From positions 62,001 through 126,000 of the forward strand of contig NZ_JAIQDG010000019.1 in the NCBI RefSeq assembly GCF_020037125.1: DNA of 64,000 nt. The letters run 5' to 3'. Of this stretch, positions 14,847 to 22,604 are shown in pieces. The number at the start of each line of letters is the position of its first letter. Within the stretch, counting starts at the first letter, position 1. The position numbers and the translations under genes are program-made. Under the pieces are notes generated by a model that saw only the letters and a program-made list of their open reading frames with translations, was not told the origin of the DNA and did not search any database. Source of the stretch: Myxococcus sp. RHSTA-1-4 (GTDB taxonomy: Bacteria; Myxococcota; Myxococcia; Myxococcales; Myxococcaceae).

Positions 14847-16342
14847 TGGACAAGAACAACCTGTGCCGCTGGCTCCGCCGGCTGTGTCAGTGAGCCGCTT
14901 CAGCGTCGGCAGCGTGCTCCGCGGGACTCGAGGTGGGCGGGCGCGCGGGTGGGATGACGGGCATATAGCAACTGCCCTCGTACACGTAGCCGTACTCGCC
15001 ACAGTCCTTCTGCTCCACGCTCAGCTTGATCCAACAGCCTCCGTTGATGGGCACCTGCGGCTTCTTGGGGCAGCGGCCGTTGGCATCCGGCCGCCGCTGC
15101 CCCGGAAAGGGTCTGGGTGGCAGGTCCACGGCGATGGTGGACCACGCGAAGGGCGCCCGGCTGAGAGGCACCGGCGCCGTCAGCACCGAGTCTCCGACGG
15201 CGACGGTGCCGCCATCCCTGGTCTCCTCCGGCGCTGAAGCCTGCACCGTCTCAGCCTCCTCTCCGGGATGCGTGCCCAGCATCCACCCGGCTCCCAGCGC
15301 GAGCGCGCTTCCGAGGCTGGCCGCCGTGAGCCAGGACCACATGGAGCGTCGAGGAGCTCGACGCGGGACGTGCCGGGGAGCGGCCCGGCCCTCCACGGGC
15401 CGAGACACCTCCCGGACGAAGAGGGGCACATCCGCTTCCGGCCCCGCCTCGCGCACGGCGTGCTCCAGCGCCTCGGCCATCTCGCGCGCACTTCCGCGTG
15501 CCTCGGGGCTCACGGAGAGCATCCGGGACGTCAGGACACTCAACTCCTCGCAGCAGCGGGCGTTGACCGCTCGCACCAACGGGGGCGGGGCTCCCTCGTC
15601 GCGGGACGTTGGGTCCACCGGAGCAGGGTACTCGCCCGTCACGAGCCGGAACGCGGTGACGCCCAGCGCGAAGACATCATCCGCCGGCCCGGGGGCGTAG
15701 GGCACGATGGGCTCGCGCATGGGCAGCTGCACGGAGCGCCAGGCCTCCGGCGAACGGTAGGGCGGCGTCCCGGGCGGAAACGGTGGCTGCGTCAGCGTGG
15801 CGGCGCCAATGAAGTGCCCGGAGCTGAAGTCGGTGAGGAAGACCCGGCCGTCCGCCACTCTGACGAGCGTGTTGTCACCTTTGACGTCCCTGTGAACGCC
15901 GCCCGCTGAATGTGTCGCCTCCAGGGCCCGCGCGAGGCTGGCGAGGGCGTGAAGCACCTGCCGCGAGGTGGGCACGTGCTCCAACGCCCAGTCATACAGC
16001 GACGCGCCGTCCACCAGCTCCATCGCGAGATACGGATACTGTTGCCAGACGCCATGGTCCACGAGCCGTGGGACATGGGGATGACGGAGGCGGGAGAGCA
16101 GCTCCACCTCGCGCGCGAAGCGCTCGTTGCGAGGGTGCAGGGCCAGCTTGAGGGCCACGAAGCCGCGGGGGGCCTCCGCGCCGATGGCCCGGTAGACGGC
16201 CCCGTGGGCCCCCAGCCCGCGCCGCTCCAGCACGCGCCACGGCCCCACCCTCGTCCCCGGGGGAAGGCGCGCCGGATTCAGGTGGCCAGGCTGCATGCGT
16301 GCCTCGCGAGGAGATGCGCGGTCCATTCCGCTCGCCAGCAGA
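14847..16342. repeat. Duplicated kinase block, copy B
   Basis: Direct repeat of 11414-12908. The kinase domain portion is nearly identical between copies; differences cluster in the transmembrane/juxtamembrane segment (about 15120-15400). The left edge abuts the epimerase fragment and the right edge lies just before the mannosyltransferase stop. Confidence 0.9.
14887..16296 (-). CDS. Membrane-anchored Ser/Thr protein kinase, copy B
   Basis: A 469-aa paralogue of the kinase at 11453-12862 with the same start context (ATG 16296, CGAGG upstream) and the same layout: kinase domain with GLGAHGAVYRA, HRDVKGDN and DFSSG, one membrane helix, Pro-rich linker, cysteine-containing tail (NGRCPKKP, DCGEYGYVYEGSCY). 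Substitutions are few in the catalytic domain (for example FPYLV to YPYLA) but many around the membrane helix, suggesting that the two may keep catalytic specificity but differ in input or anchoring. The catalytic Lys, HRD Asp and DF-Asp are all present, so it should be active. The open frame extends upstream into the mannosyltransferase region but the copy A comparison sets the start. Confidence 0.9.
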   Translation of the reverse strand: MQPGHLNPARLPPGTRVGPWRVLERRGLGAHGAVYRAIGAEAPRGFVALKLALHPRNERFAREVELLSRLRHPHVPRLVDHGVWQQYPYLAMELVDGASLYDWALEHVPTSRQVLHALASLARALEATHSAGGVHRDVKGDNTLVRVADGRVFLTDFSSGHFIGAATLTQPPFPPGTPPYRSPEAWRSVQLPMREPIVPYAPGPADDVFALGVTAFRLVTGEYPAPVDPTSRDEGAPPPLVRAVNARCCEELSVLTSRMLSVSPEARGSAREMAEALEHAVREAGPEADVPLFVREVSRPVEGRAAPRHVPRRAPRRSMWSWLTAASLGSALALGAGWMLGTHPGEEAETVQASAPEETRDGGTVAVGDSVLTAPVPLSRAPFAWSTIAVDLPPRPFPGQRRPDANGRCPKKPQVPINGGCWIKLSVEQKDCGEYGYVYEGSCYMPVIPPARPPTSSPAEHAADAEAAH

Positions 16343-16354
16343 CTTGAAGTGGTC

Positions 16355-17452
16355 TCAATACGCCCACTCGCCCAGGCCATAGTGCCGCGCGGTGGCCACA
16401 TTGAGCAGGAACAGGCCCAGCACCGCGGCGAACTGGAGCCAGCGTGGGCGCTTCGCGCAGCCGTCCCCGAGGAAGAAGAGCAGGGGGAAGATTGGCGCCA
16501 CGAACCGGAAGGTGTTGACGAACTCCCCCTGGAGCAGCTGAACCAGCAGGCAGAGGAGCGCGTAGAGCCCCAGCGCGGGCTGCCGGCGCGCGAGCAACAC
16601 GGCGCCGATGAGGAAGCCCCACCAGGCGACGTACCAGAGCACATTGTAGGGGTCGGTGCTCTGCCAGGGGTTTCCGAACACGAGCGTCTTCAGCGCCCCA
16701 CCGGCCGAGGCCACGTGCGCCCAGTTCTCCTGGGCCTTCATGAAGGCGAAGGGAGTGCCCGCGACCACATACTGGAACGTGAGGAAGCCCAGAATCCCGA
16801 GCGCGCCGAGGCCTCCCGCGATGAGCAACGCACGGACCCGGCGTGCCGGCGCCGTCTCCACCCAGGCCGCCAGCAGCGCCGACATTCCCACCACGAAGAC
16901 CCCCTGGTTGCGCGTCAGCGCGCACAGCGCGGCGAAGACGCCGCCCCACACCGGCCGCCGCGTCCCGCTGAAGAAGAACGAGAGGAACGACAGCAGCAGG
17001 AACAGCGACTCCGTGTGGTGCGAGTGGAAGACGTAGCTCACGGGCGAGAAGAGGAGGAAGAGCCAGCCCAGGCGGGACTTCGGCGTCAGCCCCTCTGGAG
17101 CATCCTCCCGCTGCGAAGCACGAAAACAGAAGAAGAGGAAGCCGGCGAACAACACGGTGGAGAACACCGCGCCCAGCCATTGAACCTCGGTGATGCCCAG
17201 GAGCTTCGCGAGGAACCCGACGGTGAGTGGATACGCCGGGTAGAAGGCGAAGAGTCCTCCACTGTAGCCGTCGCGCGCGATGGCCGTGTAGTAGGCCGCG
17301 TCCCAGTAGGACAGGATGTGCCCGAGCGACTGATGGCGCCGGAAGGCAATCCACCGCCAGATGGTCAGGTGCATGAACACCATGGCGACGGCACAGAAGG
17401 CGACGAAGCGGGCGCTTCCGGGGCGTGTCAGGTCGGTCAAGGAGGGGCGCAC
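16355..17452 (-). CDS. PIG-V/Gpi18-like membrane mannosyltransferase
   Basis: An about 365-aa polytopic protein related to GPI mannosyltransferase 2 (PIG-V/Gpi18) of the GT-C fold. Evidence: the luminal-loop motif SYWDAAYYTAIARDGYSGG followed by FAFYPAYPLTVG, then at least eight hydrophobic helices, and HSHHTESLFLLLSF. GT-C enzymes take sugar from polyprenyl phosphate and act on the outer face of the inner membrane. The real start is uncertain: the GTG at 17452 lies 18 residues before the first helix but lacks a good Shine-Dalgarno, and the frame is open to 17863. It ends close to the second kinase copy and is read the same way. Confidence 0.75.
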   Translation of the reverse strand: MRPSLTDLTRPGSARFVAFCAVAMVFMHLTIWRWIAFRRHQSLGHILSYWDAAYYTAIARDGYSGGLFAFYPAYPLTVGFLAKLLGITEVQWLGAVFSTVLFAGFLFFCFRASQREDAPEGLTPKSRLGWLFLLFSPVSYVFHSHHTESLFLLLSFLSFFFSGTRRPVWGGVFAALCALTRNQGVFVVGMSALLAAWVETAPARRVRALLIAGGLGALGILGFLTFQYVVAGTPFAFMKAQENWAHVASAGGALKTLVFGNPWQSTDPYNVLWYVAWWGFLIGAVLLARRQPALGLYALLCLLVQLLQGEFVNTFRFVAPIFPLLFFLGDGCAKRPRWLQFAAVLGLFLLNVATARHYGLGEWAY

Positions 17453-17719
17453 GGATGTCGACGTAGCCAGCGGGGGCTCCTGGTGGGAGGCGAGCGGCCC
17501 TGATTCCCACCCGGAGCAAACCCCTGTCAACGAGTACCCGACGCCGCGAAAGCTCCCGCCGGTGGGCGAAGCCCCGATGCTGCGCGCGCTCGTGTCACCG
17601 GCCGCGCCGGCCGAGGACGCCGTGCCCCGCCACGCCGTGACGGCGCGCTGAGTCACGGCGAAATCACCTGCGCCTCCCGGGAGCGCTCCCATCGGCTTTC
17701 CGGGTGGTACGCTGCGCCC

Positions 17720-18088
17720 ATGACCCTGGCCGTCTGCGTCCAATGCGGCGAGTCGAAGGTGGGCGCGTTCACCCCCTGCGCCCGCTGTGGTCTCGACCCC
17801 GCCGCCCACGGCACCGACCGGGAGTTGCAGGCGAAGAGCCTGCTCCTCACCGACCGGTTCCATCCGGGGGGAGCGCTGGAAGCCCTCGGCCGGAAGCTCC
17901 GCGCCGGCGAGCTGGTGTCCTTCGACGCCGAGCAGCTCGCCCAGCTCGTGGAGGAGCTGAAGACACAGAAGCTGCCCATCGTCTCGAAGACGCCGGCCGG
18001 GTGCTCCATCATCGGCTGGGCGCTGATGGGGTTGATGGTCACGCTCGCCGTGGGCCTGCTGTGGATGTGGCGGTCCGGCGGCCCTTGA
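17720..18088 (+). CDS. Small zinc-ribbon membrane protein (122 aa)
   Basis: The N-terminus carries a four-cysteine ribbon, CVQCGESK followed by CARCGLDP (Cys at about residues 6, 9, 20, 23), suitable for binding zinc. A charged helical middle (LVSFDAEQLAQLVEELKTQK) leads to one C-terminal membrane helix (about residues 96-116). Cytosolic ribbon with a tail anchor is a common layout in myxobacteria; function unknown. It is convergent with the S41 protease gene and stops 1 base before it. Confidence 0.65.
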   Translation: MTLAVCVQCGESKVGAFTPCARCGLDPAAHGTDRELQAKSLLLTDRFHPGGALEALGRKLRAGELVSFDAEQLAQLVEELKTQKLPIVSKTPAGCSIIGWALMGLMVTLAVGLLWMWRSGGP

Positions 18089-18089
18089 G

Positions 18090-19316
18090 TCAGCGGCGGC
18101 CCACCGCGGAGGCGGCCACGTCGAGCGCCTTGTCGAGCTGTGGGTCCTTCCCCGCCGCGTAGGGCAGTACGTCCGGCACCTCCACGTCCACCGGCACCCC
18201 GGTACCTTCGAGCCGCACGCCCTCCACCTCCACGTCCGAGACGGCGAGGTAGAGCAGGTCGCCGTTGGACAGGCGCAGGGGCGCGCCCGCGAGCACGGCG
18301 CCCGCGGTGCGCTGGCCCACCAGCGTGGCCCGTTTGTGCTTCTTGAAGGCGAAGGCGACCATCTCCTTGCCGCTGCGGGAGTTGCCGTTGACGAGCAGCA
18401 CCACCGGCTTGCGCCACGTGGTGGAGCGGGTGTTGCGCCGGCCCTCGCGGTCGATGCTGGTGAAGAACGGCACCAGCGGGTTGAAGAGGTCGAGGAAGTC
18501 GGTGTTGCAGCCGCCCCAGCCGTCGCGGAAGTCGATGACCAGCGCCTCGGCGCTCGCGAAGGTGTCCGTCAGGGTTTCGTGGAGGAGCTCCTGGTGCTCG
18601 GGGCCGGCGCACGAGTAGAGGTGCTGGTACGCCACACGACGGCCGCCGTGCTCGATGATGCGGGAGCTGCCGCGCTGGACCTCCAGCCACTCGGCCTTGG
18701 GGTTCACCTTGCGCGGGGTGACGGTGAGGGTGAGTGGCGCGGCGCCGCGGGCGCGCTCGACGGCGAGGCGCGTGGGCCTGCCGTCACGGCCGTCGAAGGC
18801 GGTTCCGGGGCGGAAGGGCTTTCCCTCGACGGAGACGAGCCTGTCCCCCCGGAGCACCCCGGCCCGAGCGGCGGGGCCGCCCGCGAAGACGTGGCGGACG
18901 AAGAAGCCCTCGGGGGTCTCCAGGAGGTCGGCGCCGATGCTGGTGTGCTCGACGCGGGAGAGCTTGAAGAACTGCTGGAAGATGGCGGACAGGGCGGCGT
19001 GGCCCACGCTGCCTCGCGGGTAGAAGGCGGTATGTGAGGCGCCCAGCTCCGCGAGGGCGTCGTTGGTGCGCCGGGCGAAGTCCTCCGCGCTGGAGGCGGC
19101 GGCGCCGTAGCCCTGGTGCTTCACGGCCCAGGCCTCGGCCTTCTTCGCATCGAGGAAGCGGGTGCGGACGTGGTTCACCACCTCGTTACCGGCCTTCGCG
19201 TAGGGGCCCGGGGCGGCGCCATGAACCACGCTGGCGAACAGGAGGCAGGCCAGGGCCCACCCTCGCGAGCCCCCCTGAATCCGCGCCGGCCTTGCCCTCA
19301 TGTGCTGGTGCCTCAT
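18090..19316 (-). CDS. S41 family peptidase (PDZ, C-terminal-processing type)
   Basis: A 408-aa secreted serine protease. Start ATG at 19316 with GGAGG 5 bases upstream; signal peptide residues about 1-33 ending VVHGAAPG. A helical prodomain is followed by a PDZ domain (ETPEGFFVRHVFAGGPAARA, GDRLVSVEGKPF; about residues 135-215) and the S41 catalytic core: ALVIDFRDGWGGC, then NGNSRSGKEMVAFAFKKHK with the nucleophile Ser and the Lys that follows, and LVGQRTAGAVL. These proteases trim C-terminal tails or degrade misfolded envelope proteins. No lipobox. Likely periplasmic. Confidence 0.85.
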   Translation of the reverse strand: MRHQHMRARPARIQGGSRGWALACLLFASVVHGAAPGPYAKAGNEVVNHVRTRFLDAKKAEAWAVKHQGYGAAASSAEDFARRTNDALAELGASHTAFYPRGSVGHAALSAIFQQFFKLSRVEHTSIGADLLETPEGFFVRHVFAGGPAARAGVLRGDRLVSVEGKPFRPGTAFDGRDGRPTRLAVERARGAAPLTLTVTPRKVNPKAEWLEVQRGSSRIIEHGGRRVAYQHLYSCAGPEHQELLHETLTDTFASAEALVIDFRDGWGGCNTDFLDLFNPLVPFFTSIDREGRRNTRSTTWRKPVVLLVNGNSRSGKEMVAFAFKKHKRATLVGQRTAGAVLAGAPLRLSNGDLLYLAVSDVEVEGVRLEGTGVPVDVEVPDVLPYAAGKDPQLDKALDVAASAVGRR

Positions 19317-19496
19317 CAGACCTCCGGGATTCGGATGCCGACAGCCACTGGACGGTACAGATGTATCAGCTCGCCAGCGGGATGGCTTTCCTGGGAGGAC
19401 TCGCTGGAGTGGGGTAGAACCCACGTCACCCACTGTTGCCCCATCGCCGCGGGTGCGTACGGGCATGTCTCCGTGGGCACTCGCCAGTGAACGCGC

Positions 19497-20681
19497 ATGA
19501 TCCACAAGCTGACCCTGCGGAACTTCAAAGGCATCGAGTCGGCGGAGCTCGCCTTGGAGCGGCTCACGGTCTTCGTAGGCCCTAACGCCTCCGGGAAGAC
19601 AAGCATCCTGCAGGCCCTGGCCCTGCTCTCTCAAATGGCCAATCCGGACCTGCCCCGTGCCGGGGTCCTCGGTAGCTTCGGTGGATTGTCCGCCGTGCTC
19701 AAGCGCGGAACTGAAGGCTCGGAAGCATTCATCCTGGCGGAAGGGAGCTGGAGAGGTGACCCCGGGTACCTGCAAGTCGATTTCAACCCGGAGGACAAGC
19801 GCCCTGTCGGAATCGAAGTTACAGGCGAATGGAAGTACGAGCCGTTCGAAGTTGTTGACCCTCCCCCCGTGCCCTTCTCCCTCGGCACGAGATACGCGAA
19901 AGCCGACCGCAGCGCGTTGCCGGATGTTCTTCGCGACTGGGAAAACAACATCTTGCTGCGCCTGGAGCCTCGCAAGCTAGCGGAGCCCTCCTATGCTGAA
20001 TCGGTCGAGCCACGGGTGCATTCAGATGGGTCAGGAGTGGCATCGGTCCTGGCCCAGATGGCGCTGAACCGCCCGGACAACTTCGCGGAGCTTCTCTCCG
20101 CCCTGCGAGCCATCATTCCCCAGATGGTGCGCGTCAGACTCTCCCTGGCCGAAGTGACACGCCAGGAGATAGAGACCATCCGTATTGACGAGCAACCCAT
20201 CACGCGAACCGTGAACCGGACATATTCCGGCCACCGCGTCCTCTTCGATCTGCTCGGCGCCAGTGATGTCCCAAGCGAAGGAGCAAGCGAGGGTACGCTG
20301 CTCGTGCTGGGGTTGCTGGCGGTCCTCTTCAGTACTCCCAGGCCGAAGCTCGTCCTTCTCGACGACCTGGACCGCGGCCTGCATCCGAAGGCGCAGAAAG
20401 ACCTCGTCGCCCAGCTCCGCAAGCTGCTGGAGCGGGACCCCGAGCTGCAGATCATCGCCACCAGCCACTCCCCGTACCTCGTCGACCACCTCGACCCCAA
20501 AGAGGTCCGCCTCTCCACGGTGCTCCCCGACGGAACCATCCGCTTCGCCGAGCTGATGCAGCACCCGGACTTCGAGCGCTGGAAGGAGGTCATGCGCCCT
20601 GGCGAGTTCTGGAGCACCGTGGGCGAGGGATGGGTGGGCTCGGCACAGGAGAAGCCACAGCAGGAGAAGCCACAAGAATGA
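19497..20681 (+). CDS. OLD/RecF-like AAA ATPase (candidate defence ATPase)
   Basis: A 394-aa SMC/ABC-type ATPase beginning MIHKLTLRNFKGIESAELAL. Walker A GPNASGKT at residues 28-35, a signature-like GASEGTLLVLGLLAVL segment about 260-275, Walker B LVLLDDLDRGLHP (about 284-296, with Asp in the usual Glu place) and a switch His in IIATSHSPYLVDHL. Such AAA_15/AAA_21 ATPases are the sensor half of several two-gene antiphage modules (for example PARIS AriA) and of OLD nucleases. It overlaps the next gene by ATGA. GC in its third positions is lower in the first half than in neighbours (for example 19800-20230), which hints at horizontal transfer. Confidence 0.85.
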   Translation: MIHKLTLRNFKGIESAELALERLTVFVGPNASGKTSILQALALLSQMANPDLPRAGVLGSFGGLSAVLKRGTEGSEAFILAEGSWRGDPGYLQVDFNPEDKRPVGIEVTGEWKYEPFEVVDPPPVPFSLGTRYAKADRSALPDVLRDWENNILLRLEPRKLAEPSYAESVEPRVHSDGSGVASVLAQMALNRPDNFAELLSALRAIIPQMVRVRLSLAEVTRQEIETIRIDEQPITRTVNRTYSGHRVLFDLLGASDVPSEGASEGTLLVLGLLAVLFSTPRPKLVLLDDLDRGLHPKAQKDLVAQLRKLLERDPELQIIATSHSPYLVDHLDPKEVRLSTVLPDGTIRFAELMQHPDFERWKEVMRPGEFWSTVGEGWVGSAQEKPQQEKPQE

Positions 20682-21430
20682 ACACGGCTTCGCACTCTAT
20701 CGTCATCGTCTGTGAGGGCCCTGGCGACCACCGAACCGTCCCCGCCATCGCGGACCGGGTGCTCTCCGAATCCGTCGAGTGGATGCTCCCGGAGATGCTC
20801 GGAGCATATCGGCAGTGGCGAGGCCTGAAGCACAATCAACCCTTCCTCGCGTGGAAGCAGGTCCACACCCTCGCCAGCGAGGCGGGCATCCGGCTCAACG
20901 GCTTCTTCAATGGGGAACCGGGCGCGCCCGACGCGTTCGCCGCACGCCGGGCGCTGGCGCTCCTGAAGGTCGCGGGGGAAGACCCCATCGACGCCGTCAT
21001 CCTCGTTCGCGACAGTGACAACGACAAAGAGCGCCTGAACGGGCTGAAGCAGGCGCGCGACGAAGTCGGCAATCCGAATCCCCCCATCATCATCGGCGTC
21101 GCACACACGAAGCGCGAGTGCTGGGTCCTCGCGGGGTTCACTCCGATGGACAAGGCAGAGCAGGCGCGGCTCGGTGCACTGAAGCAGGAGCTGGGCTTCG
21201 ACCCTTGCCTCCATGCCGACGAGCTGACGGCCCAGCAGGACGGGGCGAAACGGGACGCGAAGCGCGTCCTCTCCCAACTCACGGGCAACAGCGTCGACCG
21301 GGAGTCCACCTGCTGGAAGGAATGTTCGTTCCACCAGCTTGAAGCGCGGGGGCAGAAGACCGGCCTGGCGGCCTTCATCCAGGAGCTTCGTACAAAGCTG
21401 GTCCCGCTGTGGACCGGGCGCACGGGCTGA
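20678..21430 (+). CDS. TOPRIM-like / DUF4276-like partner of the AAA ATPase
   Basis: A 250-aa protein coupled to the upstream ATPase by an ATGA overlap. The pattern is TOPRIM-like: E13 in IVIVCEGPGD, then the DxD of VILVRDSDND (D112, D114), followed by a basic helix ERLNGLKQAR and the HTKRECWVLAGF segment that resembles DUF4276 proteins. TOPRIM domains in such pairs act as nucleases or effectors switched by the ATPase. No HNH or helicase gene is adjacent, so this is not Gabija or Septu. It could be a PARIS-like, OLD-like split, or untyped two-gene system. Domain assignment is by motif reading only. Confidence 0.65.
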   Translation: MNTASHSIVIVCEGPGDHRTVPAIADRVLSESVEWMLPEMLGAYRQWRGLKHNQPFLAWKQVHTLASEAGIRLNGFFNGEPGAPDAFAARRALALLKVAGEDPIDAVILVRDSDNDKERLNGLKQARDEVGNPNPPIIIGVAHTKRECWVLAGFTPMDKAEQARLGALKQELGFDPCLHADELTAQQDGAKRDAKRVLSQLTGNSVDRESTCWKECSFHQLEARGQKTGLAAFIQELRTKLVPLWTGRTG

Positions 21431-21498
21431 AAGCGCGCCCATCCCCTCTTCAAACTTCTTCATGGAACCGGAGGGTCCGGCCCGTGACTGTCGAGGTT

Positions 21499-21540
21499 AC
21501 CAGCCCCCGCCGCCTTCGAGCGGAGTCCCCGGGGGCTGGT
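21499..21540 (+). terminator. Hairpin closing the ATPase/TOPRIM operon
   Basis: ACCAGCCCCCG (21499-21509) pairs perfectly with CGGGGGCTGGT (21530-21540), with a small inner CCGC/GCGG hairpin, followed by TAA-rich bases. It separates the cassette from the LuxR gene. Confidence 0.6.
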
Positions 21541-21555
21541 TAAGGAAGAGGTCCC

Positions 21556-22203
21556 GTGCTGGACGCGCCGAACGCCCCCATCCGCCTCGCCCTCGTCGCC
21601 GAGGATCCGCTCGCCCGGGGCGCGCTCTCCCGCGCGCTGGGCGACCAGGGAGGCGAGCTGCTCGTGGTGGCCTCCGGCACGCAGGTGGAGCTGGAGTCCA
21701 CGCAGGGCGAGGTACCGGACGTGGTGCTGTGGGACACGGGCCTGCGCCTGCCCGACGCGGACACGCGCGTGGAAGCCCCCGACCTGGGCGCTCCGGTGCT
21801 CGCGCTGGTGGCGGACGAGGCCGCGGGCGAGGTGGCGCTGACGGCGGGGGCGCGCGGGCTGCTCTTCCGGGACGTGGGCCCGGGCCCCCTGGCCGCCGCG
21901 CTGCTGGCCGTGGCGCGGGGACTCACCGTGTTCGACCCGGCGCTCACGGAGGTCCGCGCCGCGCCTCGGGGCACCCCGTCCGCGGTGACTGGCACGGCCG
22001 GACCGGACTCACTGACACCGCGCGAGCGTGAGGTGCTGGCCCTGCTGGCCGAGGGCCTGTCGAACAAGGCCATCGCGGACCGGCTCTCCATCAGCGAGCA
22101 CACGGCCAAGTTCCACGTCAACGCGGTGCTCGCCAAGCTGGGCGTCCAGCGCCGCACCGAGGCCGTCGTCCGCGCGGCGCGGATGGGCCTGGTCACGCTC
22201 TGA
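21556..22203 (+). CDS. LuxR/NarL-type response regulator with atypical receiver
   Basis: A 215-aa regulator. N-terminal receiver (residues 1-120): acidic pair in LVAEDPLARG, phosphoacceptor Asp in DVVLWDTGL (about residue 58), but the conserved Lys near the end is replaced (GLLFRDVGP). The C-terminal GerE helix-turn-helix begins at LTPREREVLALLAEGLSNKA and continues LSISEHTAKFHV, NAVLAKLG, a full DNA-binding domain. Start GTG at 21556 with AGGAAGAGG upstream. The missing Lys suggests non-standard or phosphorylation-independent signalling. Target genes are not evident; the closest upstream gene is the defence-like pair, separated by a hairpin. Confidence 0.85.
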   Translation: MLDAPNAPIRLALVAEDPLARGALSRALGDQGGELLVVASGTQVELESTQGEVPDVVLWDTGLRLPDADTRVEAPDLGAPVLALVADEAAGEVALTAGARGLLFRDVGPGPLAAALLAVARGLTVFDPALTEVRAAPRGTPSAVTGTAGPDSLTPREREVLALLAEGLSNKAIADRLSISEHTAKFHVNAVLAKLGVQRRTEAVVRAARMGLVTL

Positions 22204-22226
22204 GCAACGACGAGCCGCGATGAACC

Positions 22227-22604
22227 TCAGGTCTTCGCCGCCCGCTTCTGTGTGACGAACTCCTCGACGAAGTCGAGGAACTTCAGGACCGCGCGCTCAT
22301 GGTCCCCTCCACAGTCCTGGAGGAACTTGACGTGCCAGCCCTCACCGGGGAACTCGCCCTTCACGTCCCGGAGCCATGTCTCGAACTCCTGCCACTCCGG
22401 GTCGGAACCGCCGTTGAATACGTTGTGTGCGAGCCACCCGTGAATGAAGGAGACCAGCGAGTCCACCCGGTCGCCTCCCGCCACGTACCAAAGCCCGCGC
22501 CCCTTCAATAGCTGCTGCCGAGACCACCTGAGCACGTCGAGCAGCGACACGCTCCGCCCACGCAGCTCCTCGGGAAGTGGCTCTTCCTTCACGACCTTCT
22601 TCAT
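22227..22604 (-). CDS. Putative immunity protein for the papain-fold toxin
   Basis: A 125-aa helical protein, beginning MKKVVKEEPLPEELRGRSVS, with aromatic-rich helices (SLVSFIHGWLAHNVFNGG; EWQEFETWLRDVKGEFPG) and ending EFVTQKRAAKT. No named domain recognised. Its ATG (22602-22604) overlaps the stop of the upstream papain-fold toxin gene as ATGA. Order, coupling, size and lack of a signal peptide support a cytoplasmic immunity role (inference). It is convergent with the LuxR gene. Confidence 0.55.
   Translation of the reverse strand: MKKVVKEEPLPEELRGRSVSLLDVLRWSRQQLLKGRGLWYVAGGDRVDSLVSFIHGWLAHNVFNGGSDPEWQEFETWLRDVKGEFPGEGWHVKFLQDCGGDHERAVLKFLDFVEEFVTQKRAAKT

Noticed and set aside
11414-16342. 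Insertion sequence or transposon carrying the kinase
   Set aside because: No transposase, no terminal inverted repeats or target duplications; the block is better explained by recombination.
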